Source: Niebla homalea
Taxonomy: Eukaryota; Ascomycota; Lecanoromycetes; Lecanorales; Ramalinaceae
Length of the DNA: 64,000 bases
Assembly (NCBI GenBank): GCA_019925105.1
Contig: JAHGAU010000007.1
Coordinates: 1,674,001 to 1,738,000, forward strand
Direction: 5' to 3'
The notes below the pieces were generated by a model, which saw only the letters and a list, made by a program, of their open reading frames with translations, was not told the DNA's origin and made no database searches. The translations under genes and the position numbers were made by a program. Below, piece by piece: positions 44,431-55,281 of this stretch; position 1 is the first letter of the stretch; every line of letters begins with the position of its first letter.

Positions 44431-45501
44431 ATGTACTCCTCCCTCCTCCCTACCCTCTCCTTCATCCTCCTTACCACCCCTCTCTGCTCTACCACCCCTA
44501 CCATCACCAAACCCTCCTCCCCCCACCCCCAACCCTCTCCGACCTCCCCGCCGTCTCCTCCAAGCCGGTGGCTCCATCCTCAACACCTCTCTCCCAGCCA
44601 ACATCTCTCGCTCCGCAACAACCGCCTTCCGAACCATCAACTTCCTCGAAAACCTCGAATCCCCCTTCTTCCTCGCCGCGCTCAACAACCTCACCTCCAA
44701 CACCTTTCCCCCACCCACCAACCCCTCCATCAACCTCACCTTCACCACCGCCGTCATCCGCGCCATCCACACCCAGGAACTGATCCACGTCGCCACCGCC
44801 GCAGCCATCCTCACGCACTACACCTTCCCATCCTGCAAGTACGCCTTCCCCATCACCACCCTCGCCGAATCCATCGCTATCGCCGACATCATCACCGTCG
44901 CGGGCGTCGGCGGCGTCATCGACGTTGGCCTCACATCCCTCGCGCTCACGGATCCCGCCCTCGTGCCGCGGGCCGGCGAGTATCCTCGCCCTCTCGAGAC
45001 CCGACACGATATCGTTCTTCCGGCAGAACCTCGCTGCGGAGGGCCAGCAGCAGCAGCTGCTCCGCAAACCGGCGCCGTTCGACACCCGGATCTCGGCGGG
45101 GTGGGCGTTGAATCTGGGTGAGTCCGTTCGTGGTGCCGGGGTCTTGCACCGGGGGGATGCCGGGGTTTGCGCCGCTGCCACCGTTGAAGGTCGTTGCAGT
45201 GGCGGGGGGTAGCGAGGTGGTGGTTGTGGGGGTCGAGCGGGGCAGGATTGGCTTGTCGGTCGATCCGGCGCGAGTGGAGGTGAAGGAGGGCCAGAAGTAT
45301 TGGGTTGGGTGGGTGAATCAGGCGGATGAGGTCAGATATACGGATGCTACTGTGAGTAAGACGGGGGAGGTGACGAGTACGATACCTGCGGGGATGGGTG
45401 GGATGGCGTTTGCGGCGTTGACGGCGCAGGATGCGGCAAAGGATGTTGGGACCTTGACCGGGTTGACGGTGGCGGGGCCGGCGGCGGTGAGGATCTCGTG
45501 A
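44431..45501 (+). pseudogene. Frameshifted ferritin-like secreted protein (Rds1/late-sexual-development type)
   Basis: The pieces fit a fungal ferritin-like protein of the Rds1/LsdA type in changing frames. A signal peptide (MYSSLLPTLSFILLTTPLCS) is in frame 1 and PTLSDLPAVSS in frame 0. The main domain is in frame 2: GGSILNTSLPANIS, FLENLESPFFLAALNNLT, QELIHVATAAAILTHY and ADIITVAGVGGVID. ASILALSRPDTISFFRQNL is in frame 0 and SPFVVPGSC onward in frame 1 to the stop. At least four frame changes are needed. The metal-binding-type Glu/His positions of the ferritin-like fold are still visible. The segment is very C-rich and then G-rich. True decay and indel errors in homopolymers are both possible. 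The family is stress- or sexual-development-associated and secreted; its biochemical activity is not established. Confidence 0.7.
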
Positions 45502-45617
45502 ATCGGTGGAAGGGGAGTGTGATGGAGCTGGGTTGAGGGCATAGCGATGGCCTTACTCAAAGTACATGCTTGATCAGTGTGGAAGGTCACTGCAACCTAA
45601 TCATCTCAACTAATTCT

Positions 45618-48000
45618 TCAATATCCTCGATCTCTACATATCTGCGCATACCTCAGCCGCAGCCTCTCCAACTCCCGGTATTTTGGCAACTCCTCTCGTC
45701 CGCCAATCTTCGCCGCTTTTCCTTCCTCCTCCTCCATCCCCTTGCTCTCCTCCCTCTCCTTGCTCTCCTCCCTCTCCTTGCTCTCCTCCCTCTCCTTGCG
45801 CTCCTCCTTCCCTAGGCCCTCCTTCCTCTCCTCCTTCTCCTTGCTCTCCTCCCTCTCATCGCCGGGAGAAGCCCGCAGCGGAACATCTCTAGCGTTCTCC
45901 CGGAGTCTCACCATCTCCGGTGAGCGGCTCGAACGAAACTGCTTGTGCTGGTACCTCGCCGGCGCGCGCGGGGACAGCGGTTTCCGACTCGCCACTGGTG
46001 CCATCCTTGGTGGCGTTGCGAGGCCGAGGATCTCGTGGGCTTCGGACAGCGGTTGTGGGCGCTGCTCCGGCGAGGAATCGCTTGGTGGGAGGGTGGTGCG
46101 AGGTGGGAGCGACAGCGTGCGCGTCGGGGCGGTATCCATGGAAACATTCCCGGATAGCTGATGGAGCGATTAGCATTGTCGCAGTAGAGACATGATTTGA
46201 ATGAGAAGAGAGCTTGATTGGATTAAGCTAGCAAACGACGTAGGTACAGCTTCTTTTCCCCATCCCCACGCGCGTTTCAAATATGATCAGATAGACGTGT
46301 GGCGACTTACCAACCCCAATTGCTGCAGCTCGGCGATGGCGTGCTTGTCTTTGACCGTCGCCGCCTCGCCCAACACCTCGGCTTTCCACTTTGCGGCCTC
46401 CGAGAGCCACTTGGCTTGGTCCTGTTTGGGGACCACAACATCGGACTTGTGATCCTTGAGGATCATGAGTGGAAGGCCGGTGGCCTTGGCGACCTGCTTT
46501 GCCGTGTCGATTGCGGCATCGAGGTACATGTCCTTTTGCTTGGCGGACAGACTGGGGCGGGCGAGGAATGCAAGGTCGATGTTGGTGATGGGGGCTGCTG
46601 GGTCTGTTGTAGGTAGGTCGGGCTCGCGTTTGGTGCGTTTTTGGGCCTGTTCAGCAGTCTTGAGGGCGTGAAATTGCTTGCGGGTGGTACGTTGCAGGCG
46701 TTTTAAGGTATACCAGGACTTTGGAGATGCACCGTGCAAGACATCGTTGTAGGTGGAGCAGGCGTCTAGAACGTCATCTTCAACGTCCTCTTGCTGGGTG
46801 CAGCGGGCGTCATCATCAACTAGACCCTCGTGAAACCACACATCTGGCCTCTGAAAGGCTTGGGACTGTTTTGCGGCAGGGTGGTGTTTCTTTGGAAGGT
46901 TTGCGGTCCTTGGATGGAGAGAAGCATTTGGATCTAGGGGAGGATCAGCAGACTACGAAGACGGCACTGTAGAGTGATGTCTTTCGCTTACCGCGGTCTG
47001 GGAAGATCACTTGGCTGTTGCCATCTTGATTGGAAGAGCTGCCATCACTGACCGTACGCAAAGTCCCGGATTTTGGGGGAATGCCATAGATGGCTGCTGA
47101 TTGACGAGCTGGGAAACGATATTAGCATCCGGCCAATAGGCTTCAGAGCGAACCGAGCTTACAGATGTCACGAGGTCGTGCACTGAGCCTGACGACGGGG
47201 TATGGGGCGGCATCATCATGATCGCCGAAATCTCGGACCCGGGGCGAGGATCCGTCGACGGATCGATTGAGCGTATATTGCCTTTCAAGTTCGCCAAGTG
47301 CGTCGTTATGCTGAGATGGGTCTGATTGATCAATGGAATGCTCGGCTCTAGGACTAAGGCCTGGGTTTGTAACACTGAAACGTCTAGCCTTTTTGGAAGT
47401 ATCATCGGCTCCTTCGTTTTTGAAGGAAGCGCCAAAAGGTAGTGAAAGGCGACGTCGATTCATCTTGTCCTCACTAGTAGACTCAAATGGATTGTCTTTC
47501 TCGGCACGAGGAGTTCCGTCGAACGGGTTGTTTTCTTCAGCGTGTGGAGTTGCCTCAGATGAGCTGTCTTGCTTGAGATTCGATGTCGTGTCAAGCAAAG
47601 TGTTGTGCTCAGAATGAGCGCTTATGTCCTGACCTGTGAAGATGGCATTGTCAATGCTGTATATATCGGAATGTAATGAGACATTTGATGACATACCTTG
47701 TGATGCTGCTAGAAACTCTGCAATTGAATGTGGACGTGAACTCGAAGGATTCGAAGCAGATCCAAGCGTTGATACTGAGTCGTGAGACTCCTCGAGCGAT
47801 GAGAGTGAAGTACTGAGCCTTTCTTTGACTGGAGATAGAGCTCGCTGTTCTACCCAGGACCTTGAGCAGGTCTTGCTTCTGTTAGCTTGTGTTGGACTCT
47901 CGTGTGGGATGATGCCCTTCATGTTGGATGCCCCAGGATATGATGCTGAGTAGAAGCCAGGATGCTCCTCATCCTTCGTGAGCGCAGAGGGGATGTCCAT
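45618..48000 (-). CDS. Unknown four-exon protein with NPF motifs and charged repeat tail
   Basis: Exons 48000-47163, 47108-46992, 46933-46311 and 46157-45618 close in phase to give 705 aa. All donors are strong (GTAAGC, GTAAGC, GTAAGT). The N-terminal third is Ser/Asp/Glu-rich with two NPF motifs (NNPFDG, DNPFES), which in other proteins bind EH domains in endocytosis, and a basic RRRLSLPFG and RRFSVTNPG pair of possible kinase sites. The central part, around 440-590, looks folded (NIDLAFLARPSLSAKQKD, LPLMILKDHKSDVVVP). The C-terminus has an 18-bp-encoded repeat of KEREES and ends RLRLRYAQICRDRGY. I do not recognise the family; an endocytic or trafficking role would rest on the NPF motifs alone. 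Confidence 0.7.
45745..45798. repeat. 18-bp minisatellite, three exact copies
   Basis: ctctcctccctctccttg is present three times in tandem, with degenerate copies on both sides to ~45855. It encodes the Lys/Glu/Arg/Ser repeat in the C-terminal exon of the minus-strand gene. Confidence 0.9.
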
Positions 48001-48755
48001 CTCACCCGAATATGCGTCAAATGTAGAAGCAGAGCCTGGATAGACTGCAAGGCACTGCTAGTACGATGACACTGCTGGTACAATCTGGAGCTTCTCTTTG
48101 TTTTCTGAAAGCACTGAGTCTTGAACGTCAACACCTGAATAACTTGTATTTCAGAGACAGATTGGAAACCCACAGGAGGATATGTGTTGCACCGGTAGAC
48201 AAATGGAGAGCAGCACGAGCGAAGGTAGAGTGGTTAAGTACCCATCCGTACGGTACCTGAAGTCGATGTGGCGGTGAGTGTGATTTTTGAGTCAGAGAGT
48301 GGAAGAAGAAGGAAATTTAAAGCACATTGGCTGACCAAGTGTTGTGGTTTCATCACCACGTCGTGATGAAGATGGCATCGATCCCGTCTACCGTCGTAGC
48401 GTCGTACAATAATGACCGACTGAATACTTGTTATTTGTCAACCAATAGGTTCACCCCACCCATTCACCTCGAGTGTGGTAAAATGATAATAAGGATGGAA
48501 GTTGGAGGTGATTTTCATCCGCATTCCTGCGCGAAGCATCAATGTTATAACAGTCAGAATCCTGCCAGAATACTGTCACCATAAAAAAAACTCGGAGCGT
48601 CCATATATGATCAATGGCAACTCATATCCATTTATCTTGCGGTGCGCTTCGAGGACTCCATGCACAATCACGAATACCCCCGGAGGACTGGACAAACCCG
48701 GCCAGCAACTTTTGTAGGTTATATGCTGCTATGATCCTACCCTAGGTAAGCTCTC
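48001..48755. other. Intergenic
   Basis: Upstream of the four-exon gene and downstream of the NTF2-like gene. No supported coding frame. Confidence 0.5.
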
Positions 48756-49278
48756 TCAAATAGGCGTCTGCTGATGAAGAACGAGCATCCATTCCCCCTC
48801 AGGATCTTCTCCATTGCCACCTTTCAGAGCTTCATCCTTGCGCCAGATGGATGTCACTAGGGCATCAAGGACTTCATCATCCCTCTTCGCCTCAACAACA
48901 TAGGAGATGGATTTCGCGTATTTTCCCAGATCAGTAACTCGCTCACCGGCGATGGTGAAGGATGCCCAAGGCTTAATGTCTGGAGATGTGTCTTCTCAGA
49001 AACAGCTTTTTCTCGTACAAAGAACGCCAAGATGTGAGAAGATATTGCCAGTTTGGATGGGGTACCAGGGTGAGGGAGGTATCGGATGCCTTACCGTCTC
49101 TTGTGAGTATCTCCGCCAAGGTTGGATTAGATTCGCGAGAGAAGATGGTCCCGCCTGGAAAGATCATGCAGCAATCTTTGGCTAAAAATGGGAACAGATC
49201 TTTGCCTGATTTCTGAAGGGCTTTCCAGCTCTCATGCTCGAGTTCGACAATCTGCTTGTCTACTGCATGGGAAGGCAT
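48756..49278 (-). CDS. Small NTF2-like (SnoaL/DUF4440-type) protein
   Basis: A 135-aa two-exon gene. The first exon is 49278-49095 (MPSHAVDKQIVELEHESWKA). A 115-bp intron follows (GTAAGG donor, catctccag acceptor), then the second exon 48979-48756 (KPWASFTIAGERVTDLGKY, ending EGEWMLVLHQQTPI). The frame closes exactly. The pattern matches the fungal NTF2-like fold proteins: an N-terminal helix ending in LFPFLAKDCCMIFPGG, a long middle and a C-terminal strand with a Trp. These bind or isomerise small molecules in some cases, but most fungal members have no assigned role. Cytosolic; no signal peptide. A longer frame without splicing exists but ends in unrelated sequence, so the spliced form is preferred. 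Confidence 0.8.
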
Positions 49279-49836
49279 ATCGAGTGACAATTGGAAGCTG
49301 GACTTAGTGCGGTCTCAGATATAGAAGGAGGAATGCTGTTCCACGACGACGACTCGGTGACTTTAAGCTCAATTTTGAATGAAGAGGCGCAGCGGACACC
49401 AACGGAACTGACTTGCATGAATGACGTGAATAGCCGAGAGGGAAGATGAATATCGAACGATAATCAAAGCATTTCATTATTCATAACATGCCCAGTCCTT
49501 CCTCCCACTAGGAGGTGGAAAGTGTCTGTGACTTTTCGTCAATTCTCTCTAGCGTATCAAGCGGAAGAAATTAATGAATAATGAATAATGAATAATGATC
49601 GCCAGAATTGGCCGACGCGACACGTTAACTAGACCGTTTTTGGCGCTGGGCAAGAACCACCGATCAAACCGTCGAAACCGAGCCCATCTTGAACCCTTTT
49701 TGAAAGCTTCCACATAGCTTGGGGGGGCTTGACCCTCATCAGCAGATGAAGATCGCATGCGCCACAGCCCGACAGTCGAAGCATCCCTGGTACCCGTTGC
49801 GACCCAACCCGAAACCCCCACCCCGATCTCGCTACA
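49279..49836. other. Divergent promoter region, with a tetranucleotide-like array
   Basis: Lies between the NTF2-like gene (leftward) and the TBC gene (rightward). It contains a tandem run of aatgaat at 49573-49598. No gene. Confidence 0.6.
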
Positions 49837-52338
49837 ATGGCCTCCCTCTCAATTCCTCCGCAAAAGCCCCGTCTCAGCAAGTCAAGCGAAGAGAGCTTGA
49901 AGGGCATTCCATATGAGAACACGACCGCCGCCAAACCCCCCATTCCAATCTCGCTTCCATCCAAACCTCCCTCAAACAAAGCCATCAATCGACTCAAATT
50001 CCCTCAGTCCCCATCGAGTCCCAAAACGCGGTCAAGGCTTCACCAAGATGCGAGGAGGGACTCAGGGCTTGCGCCCTCAACATCGTCTTCATGCAGAGAC
50101 AGTCGTACCACTCTAGACACTGACGTCCGATCCTTGAGCCGCAGTGTCCGTCACTCCACAAGCCTACCAAGCTTCAATACTGCACCACCTCTCGAAAGGG
50201 CGCCAACTTTCAAAGAGCGAGCGTTGAGCGGAGGATCACAATTGTCCGCCAACTCCATACTTCCGCAATTACCTTCTATGAGCATCTTGACGGAAATCCC
50301 AACCGGTAGCTTTGAGGATCTGACCAATCCAGGGCAAGTGGAATTTTCTAAGAGAGGGAGCATGCTGCTTGGTGGGAAGAAGGCCATCCCCAAAAGAGAA
50401 GATAATCAAGTGAACGGTAGGGTCATAGGAAGTCGGAGAGGGCTCAATCCGAGATTACTCATGTCGTCAGCAATGAGTGTCCCGACGAGGGTTCTATCCG
50501 CCGATGACGAGGCGTTGTCGAATAAAGTACGGTCCATGTATGAAGATGGAAGAGTAGACACTCGCAAAATGCCCGCAAGGCCACCGCATACAACGAATGG
50601 CCGTCCCAATGGCCAAGGTGATCCATCTGTTCCACCTTCCGTTCGAATCACAGGCAGCGATGACCCCAACGCCAACCACGCCGGCTCACAAGCCGAAGAA
50701 ATGAAGGAAAGCCTATCCACCAAGCAACAAATACATAACCTCCTGCTGTCCGATACCGAGCTAGCCGGTGGCATTGAAGACTGGGAAGACATCAATGATG
50801 GAGGTGTCGACCGTTACGGCTTCATTCTACCCCGTAACATACCATCCCATCCATCATCCCTCTCGTCCAATCCTCCACAGTCAGATGAGCCACCTCAGCT
50901 ACAACGCATGTCCACTCTTCTCCAGCTTGCTTCTGAGCGACCTCGTCGAGAGCGCAGCGGACTGGCCAACCATAGCAGAAGTCCCGCTCGCTCAACAGGC
51001 ACCCACTCCTCATCTGAGAAGCGTAGCGCCTCAGCAAACGGCCCTGTTCGCCCAAATTCCTCTCAATCCTCCTACCGATCCACCAGCGGTAACTCTACCC
51101 GCAAACTCCGAACAGCTACGAACCGCCTGCCTCACAATAAAGACCGCCGCTGCCTTGATGAAGCCGGTGACATGCTTACCCTCCCACCCGGTCTCGCCGA
51201 TATCGCCGAGGATGAGGAATGCGCCACCAACCCCGCCCTTTCCCAAGACCTCAAAGCCCGAGAAGTCGAGCGTGACGAGAAATGGCGCAAGATGGCCAAG
51301 ATCGTCAAGCTACCTCCAGATTCCCAATCCAAGGCCTCCTCGACGCCCCAGCACGGCGGTGGAATGACCTTCACCTTCAACACCACCTTCCCCAAACTCA
51401 TCGAACGTACCTGGAAAGGCATCCCCGACAAGTGGCGCGCTACCGCCTGGCACGCCTTTCTCACCTCTTCCCTCAGCCGCCATCCGCGTCGAATGTCGTT
51501 ACCCACCGACTTAGATCTCCGCACGGCATTCCACTCCCTGATATCCAAGCCTTCCCCTGACGACGTCCAGATCGACCTCGACGTCCCTCGCACCATCAAC
51601 TCTCACATCATGTTCCGCCGTCGCTACCGGGGCGGGCAACGTCTGCTGTTCCGCGTGCTGCACGTCATGTCTTTGTACTTCCCAGACACGGGATACGTGC
51701 AAGGCATGGCGGCCATAGTCGCCACACTCCTCTGCTACTACGATGAAGAAATGGCATTTGTGATGCTCGTGCGGATGTGGCAGCTGCGTGGGCTAGAGCA
51801 GCTGTATCGAGCAGGGTTTGCGGGGCTAATGGGCGCTTTGGAGGAATTCGAAAGGACTTGGCTGGGTGGAAGCAATAACTGGGACGGGGAGGTGAAGAGG
51901 AAGTTGGAGGAGCTGGGGATCACCTCGACTGCGTATGGCACGCGGTGGTACTTGACACTGTTCAACTATAGCATTCCCTTCCCCGCACAATTGAGGGTGT
52001 GGGACGTCTTCATGCTGCTGGGCGATCCGGACGTCGCTTACCCTGTCACTACTAATAATAATACTGCCTCTTCAACGAATGAGACATCTAATACGACCAT
52101 CGCCAATGGCAATGCAAATCTCGACGTCGACATCTCAACGAACTTTCACCACGGTCTTGACGTCCTACACGCAGTCTCCGCCGCTCTCGTCGACGGCACG
52201 AGGGAGATCCTCCTCGATTCGGATTTCGAGAACGCGATGAAAGTGCTGACCAGCTGGATCCCCGTCCGCGATGAGGAACTGCTGATGAAGGTCGCGAGGG
52301 CGGAGTGGAAGATGAAGAGGCGGAAGGGCGGACGATGA
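49837..52338 (+). CDS. TBC-domain Rab GTPase-activating protein
   Basis: An 833-aa intronless protein. The first ~500 residues are low-complexity, Ser/Pro/Arg-rich and probably regulatory. The TBC (Tre2/Bub2/Cdc16) domain spans about residues 520-810. It shows WKGIPDKWRATAWHAFL, the arginine finger in the IxxDxxR motif (IDLDVPRT, R585) and the glutamine finger in YVQGM (Q622), followed by WYLTLFNYSIPFPAQLRVWDVFML. Both catalytic fingers are present, so it should accelerate GTP hydrolysis by a Rab GTPase. The target Rab cannot be told from the sequence. An Asn/Thr-rich loop (TTNNNTASSTNETSNTT) interrupts the last third of the domain. The C-terminus is basic (KMKRRKGGR). Confidence 0.92.
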   Translation: MASLSIPPQKPRLSKSSEESLKGIPYENTTAAKPPIPISLPSKPPSNKAINRLKFPQSPSSPKTRSRLHQDARRDSGLAPSTSSSCRDSRTTLDTDVRSLSRSVRHSTSLPSFNTAPPLERAPTFKERALSGGSQLSANSILPQLPSMSILTEIPTGSFEDLTNPGQVEFSKRGSMLLGGKKAIPKREDNQVNGRVIGSRRGLNPRLLMSSAMSVPTRVLSADDEALSNKVRSMYEDGRVDTRKMPARPPHTTNGRPNGQGDPSVPPSVRITGSDDPNANHAGSQAEEMKESLSTKQQIHNLLLSDTELAGGIEDWEDINDGGVDRYGFILPRNIPSHPSSLSSNPPQSDEPPQLQRMSTLLQLASERPRRERSGLANHSRSPARSTGTHSSSEKRSASANGPVRPNSSQSSYRSTSGNSTRKLRTATNRLPHNKDRRCLDEAGDMLTLPPGLADIAEDEECATNPALSQDLKAREVERDEKWRKMAKIVKLPPDSQSKASSTPQHGGGMTFTFNTTFPKLIERTWKGIPDKWRATAWHAFLTSSLSRHPRRMSLPTDLDLRTAFHSLISKPSPDDVQIDLDVPRTINSHIMFRRRYRGGQRLLFRVLHVMSLYFPDTGYVQGMAAIVATLLCYYDEEMAFVMLVRMWQLRGLEQLYRAGFAGLMGALEEFERTWLGGSNNWDGEVKRKLEELGITSTAYGTRWYLTLFNYSIPFPAQLRVWDVFMLLGDPDVAYPVTTNNNTASSTNETSNTTIANGNANLDVDISTNFHHGLDVLHAVSAALVDGTREILLDSDFENAMKVLTSWIPVRDEELLMKVARAEWKMKRRKGGR

Positions 52339-53066
52339 CCTCTTTCCCTCTAAACCTCTAATAGGGAGACCAATACGGAAATATTCGTGGGTGGCAGTAA
52401 TGATGGTGGACGGTCGGCACCCAAGTAATTCAACATCGATACCCCATGGGAGATCTGGTTTGGTCTGTGGTTTTTTTCTCCTTTTTCTTTTTTTTGGGAT
52501 GGCGTCTGATTCCCCCTTAATCGGCGTGGCTGGATTCGTGAGCATCGGGGATTCTACGACTGGAGTAAGGAACAGAAGCATCATGTATTGGACTATCACT
52601 GATAACGACACCGTATATTTCTTAATATCTAATCGTAATGACATCTCCTCATCAATCACCACAATGACCATTTCAGCTTCAAGGAGCATTAAAGAATGTT
52701 GTGTTATTGCTTTGAAATCAATTTGGATAAGAAATTGTTCAGAGCGGCTGTCGTGATGCCACTGAACCAAGCAGCGCAAGAGCTGCGGGCAAAGACTCCT
52801 GTTGGGCTGGGATGCTGGCTCTTTCTGCCTGGATATGCGTGGAGTGTTCTCTGCTCTAAGGTTCGCACGATAGGCGCTGGATATGTCATGCCAACACTTT
52901 GGATGTACAAGGATGTTCCTGAGAAGACTGGGGCCGAGATCGTGGGTCCGTTCTCTCCTGAAGCGTGGACGACCGAAGGCCTCGCAGTGGGGAGTTCGTC
53001 GGTGGCTTTTCATTCTGCGTCAGTAACGTCTCCCAAGAGGGTAGACTGGCCAAGTGGATCGGACGT
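52339..53066. other. Intergenic between convergent TBC and DUF7580 genes
   Basis: A minus-strand frame of 282 codons (52165-53013) and plus-strand frames cross this region, but they have no recognisable domain and the former overlaps the TBC 3' end antisense. No supported gene. A T-rich run at 52469-52496 may belong to a 3' processing region. Confidence 0.45.
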
Positions 53067-54928
53067 TCAGTCGCCTAGATAGAGTTTCTTGAAACCAGCT
53101 TCTAGTTCGCCCAAAGGTCCAATGACCTCCTGATGAAATGCCGCCTGTAATTTTGCATCATTCAGATCATCTCCAGGAGGGAAAATGCACTGCTCGACAA
53201 TTGCATGGTATGTCGATCCCATCATTGTGCCCTTCAATCTTGCCAGCCGTCGAGCAGCAACGTAATCCTGGAACCGCTCTCCTCCATTTTGGAGATCACT
53301 AGGCTGCCGTAGAGTATTCAAATTGGCCCCATGAGCAATCTCAAGCAAGACCACACCGAGGCTGAAGAGCACTGGATTCCGTTCCATGCTTGTAGTGAAA
53401 TGAGATGTGCTTGATGAATGATTGCTGGACCCCAGGACCTTTGTGTTGAGGTATGGAGCACTCAGGTTCGGTTGAAATTGGTCAGACCCAGATTCGTTGA
53501 AAATGAGAATATCTTCGCTTCTCCATGATGGTCGGAGCCATGATGTGGCATGATACTGGAGGACTGCTGTTGCTAAGCGTCTGGCAAGTCCAATTCTATC
53601 ATGTATTGGGAGTTCACGAATAGGACGGACGGTCGAGGACCTCTTGATTAGCTGACTTAGACTGACTGCAGATCTTGACTGCGATTTACGTGTATACGAT
53701 GAGGGATACACGAGATGTTTACATTGGCCAGTGTTGCCAAGTACACCTACACAGGTTTCCATGTTGCGGGGTTCACGGAATAATCGACGCAAGTTGTCAC
53801 AAAGGTCTCTTCGCATGCGGTCCTCCTGTAAATAAGCGTCCCTGGCCATCAAGCATGGATAAAGACTCGGTGTAGCGATGGGCGATTCGAATCTGACGGC
53901 TTTTCTGACCTTCCGCGAGGGAGAGCAAGCGCTAGCGTTCAGTTGGCGCTTCAGGGTCCTGTCAAGTTCGTCGCTCTGGCTTATGACCTCCTTCACCAGC
54001 GTGGTTGTCTGGTTGTTTATGGCAGCATCTACAACAAACCACAGTGGATCGCCTGAAGTGTTCGTCCCAGCTAAGGTCACATGTGTGAAGCCCAGGTTGA
54101 ATTTGATTTTGGGGGGCGCACCACTGTCGAGAACGAGCTCTTCGACTTCGATACGAAAGTGAGCAAGGTGTTCGGTATGCTTAGTGCAAGCACTCGATAA
54201 CGCTTCATATACTTGTTGGGCTGCCTTGCGTATAATGTCGTATCTTTGCAGGTCGACGCGTGCTGTTTGAGCCGGTCTTGATATCGCGTGAGGCCCTTTG
54301 GAGGCTGAAGATCTCGTCTGAGTGCACAATGTTCTCAGGTTGTCATTGTGTGCTTTGAGAGTTACGATGTTATGGTCCAGCCTTGATTCGGAAAAACTGA
54401 GACGCAATTTGGTACGGACTTTCCGTTTCCAGTCTTTAGTTCTGGCCAATGCTGAGACCACCTATGTATTCATCTGCATAAGACAACGTTTTGCATGCCA
54501 CGGTTGGAACGGTTGGAATGGGATATCACCTTGTGTTCTTCTTCATCAAGCTCCGCACTAAACCGCAGGTTTTCTTTGTCCACTTGCTGAAGTTCTTCCT
54601 CAATCAATTGAATCGCATCAAGGATAGCTTGTCTGGATTGACCAAGCTGTGTATCCAGTTGAGCATCCACATCCTTACTGGGCCATTCATTGCTGGACGA
54701 AGAAAGCAAAACGTCCACGCCATCATGATCGATAACGGTGGTGTCTTCTAACAGATTGCGGCACTCGTTTCTAAAGATGGTCCGCTGAATACCTAATCCC
54801 TTGGCGTAGGTCTTCGCCTCTTTGGCGAAACGTTTATACCGAGCGAATGGGCCCAAAGCGCTGTCATAATGTCTGGCGGCAGATACAAGAAGAGGGAGAA
54901 CTGCTAGCGCGACGCCAGCCACCTCCAT
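53067..54928 (-). CDS. DUF7580 fungal protein (STAND/HET-associated helical + pseudokinase-like)
   Basis: Exons 54928-54530 and 54461-53067 join in frame to give 597 aa. The N-terminus (MEVAGVALAVLPLLVSAARHY) and the following helical segment (FARYKRFAKEAKTYAKGLG, TIFRNECRNLLED) are characteristic of fungal proteins with a C-terminal DUF7580 domain. The C-terminal half has the matching layout: HDRIGLARRLATAVLQYHATSWL, SEDILIFNE, then MERNPVLFSLGVVLLEIAHG, like the late part of a kinase fold without a canonical catalytic loop. Such proteins occur with HET, NACHT and prion-forming domains in fungal self/non-self systems; no enzymatic activity is established. The gene is complete. It is divergently arranged with the C2H2/PHD gene 353 bp away. 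Confidence 0.85.
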
Positions 54929-55281
54929 ACCGAGTCCTCAGCCTTATCACTGCCCTATCGGAGAATATGCTGCCCCAAGCTTACACCCTCATGACAATGC
55001 TTACCCAAGGAACATTTAAAGCTTGGAAGGGTTGGGATGACGAAAAGACGGATCAAGCCATTTATATAGGGGAGGTGGGGGATCAAGCTCCGCTGAGCAC
55101 AGCCCACAATTGCCGAGCCTGCGGGCCTATCATCGACAACAAGGCTACGAGGCTCTATGCGCGGCGTCCTCCAGATGGCGCTAGACAATTCATGGTCCAT
55201 TCCTGATGCTTTCCTGTGGGACCTTGATCAAGCAGACAGAGCCGAGTCCTGTCGCAACCGGATGTTGCTTGTAAAATCAGA
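54929..55281. promoter_or_regulatory. Shared divergent promoter region
   Basis: 353 bp between the starts of the DUF7580 gene (leftward) and the C2H2/PHD gene (rightward). It contains short frames on both strands (119 codons from 54847, overlapping the DUF7580 exon) that I treat as chance. Co-expression is possible but not shown. Confidence 0.4.

Noticed and set aside
44504..45181. 225-codon minus-strand Gly-rich frame
   Set aside because: Antisense to the ferritin-like gene fragments in a GC-rich stretch; no recognisable domain.
52165..53013. 282-codon minus-strand frame
   Set aside because: Overlaps the TBC gene 3' end antisense, has no recognisable domain and a low-complexity basic run; treated as chance.
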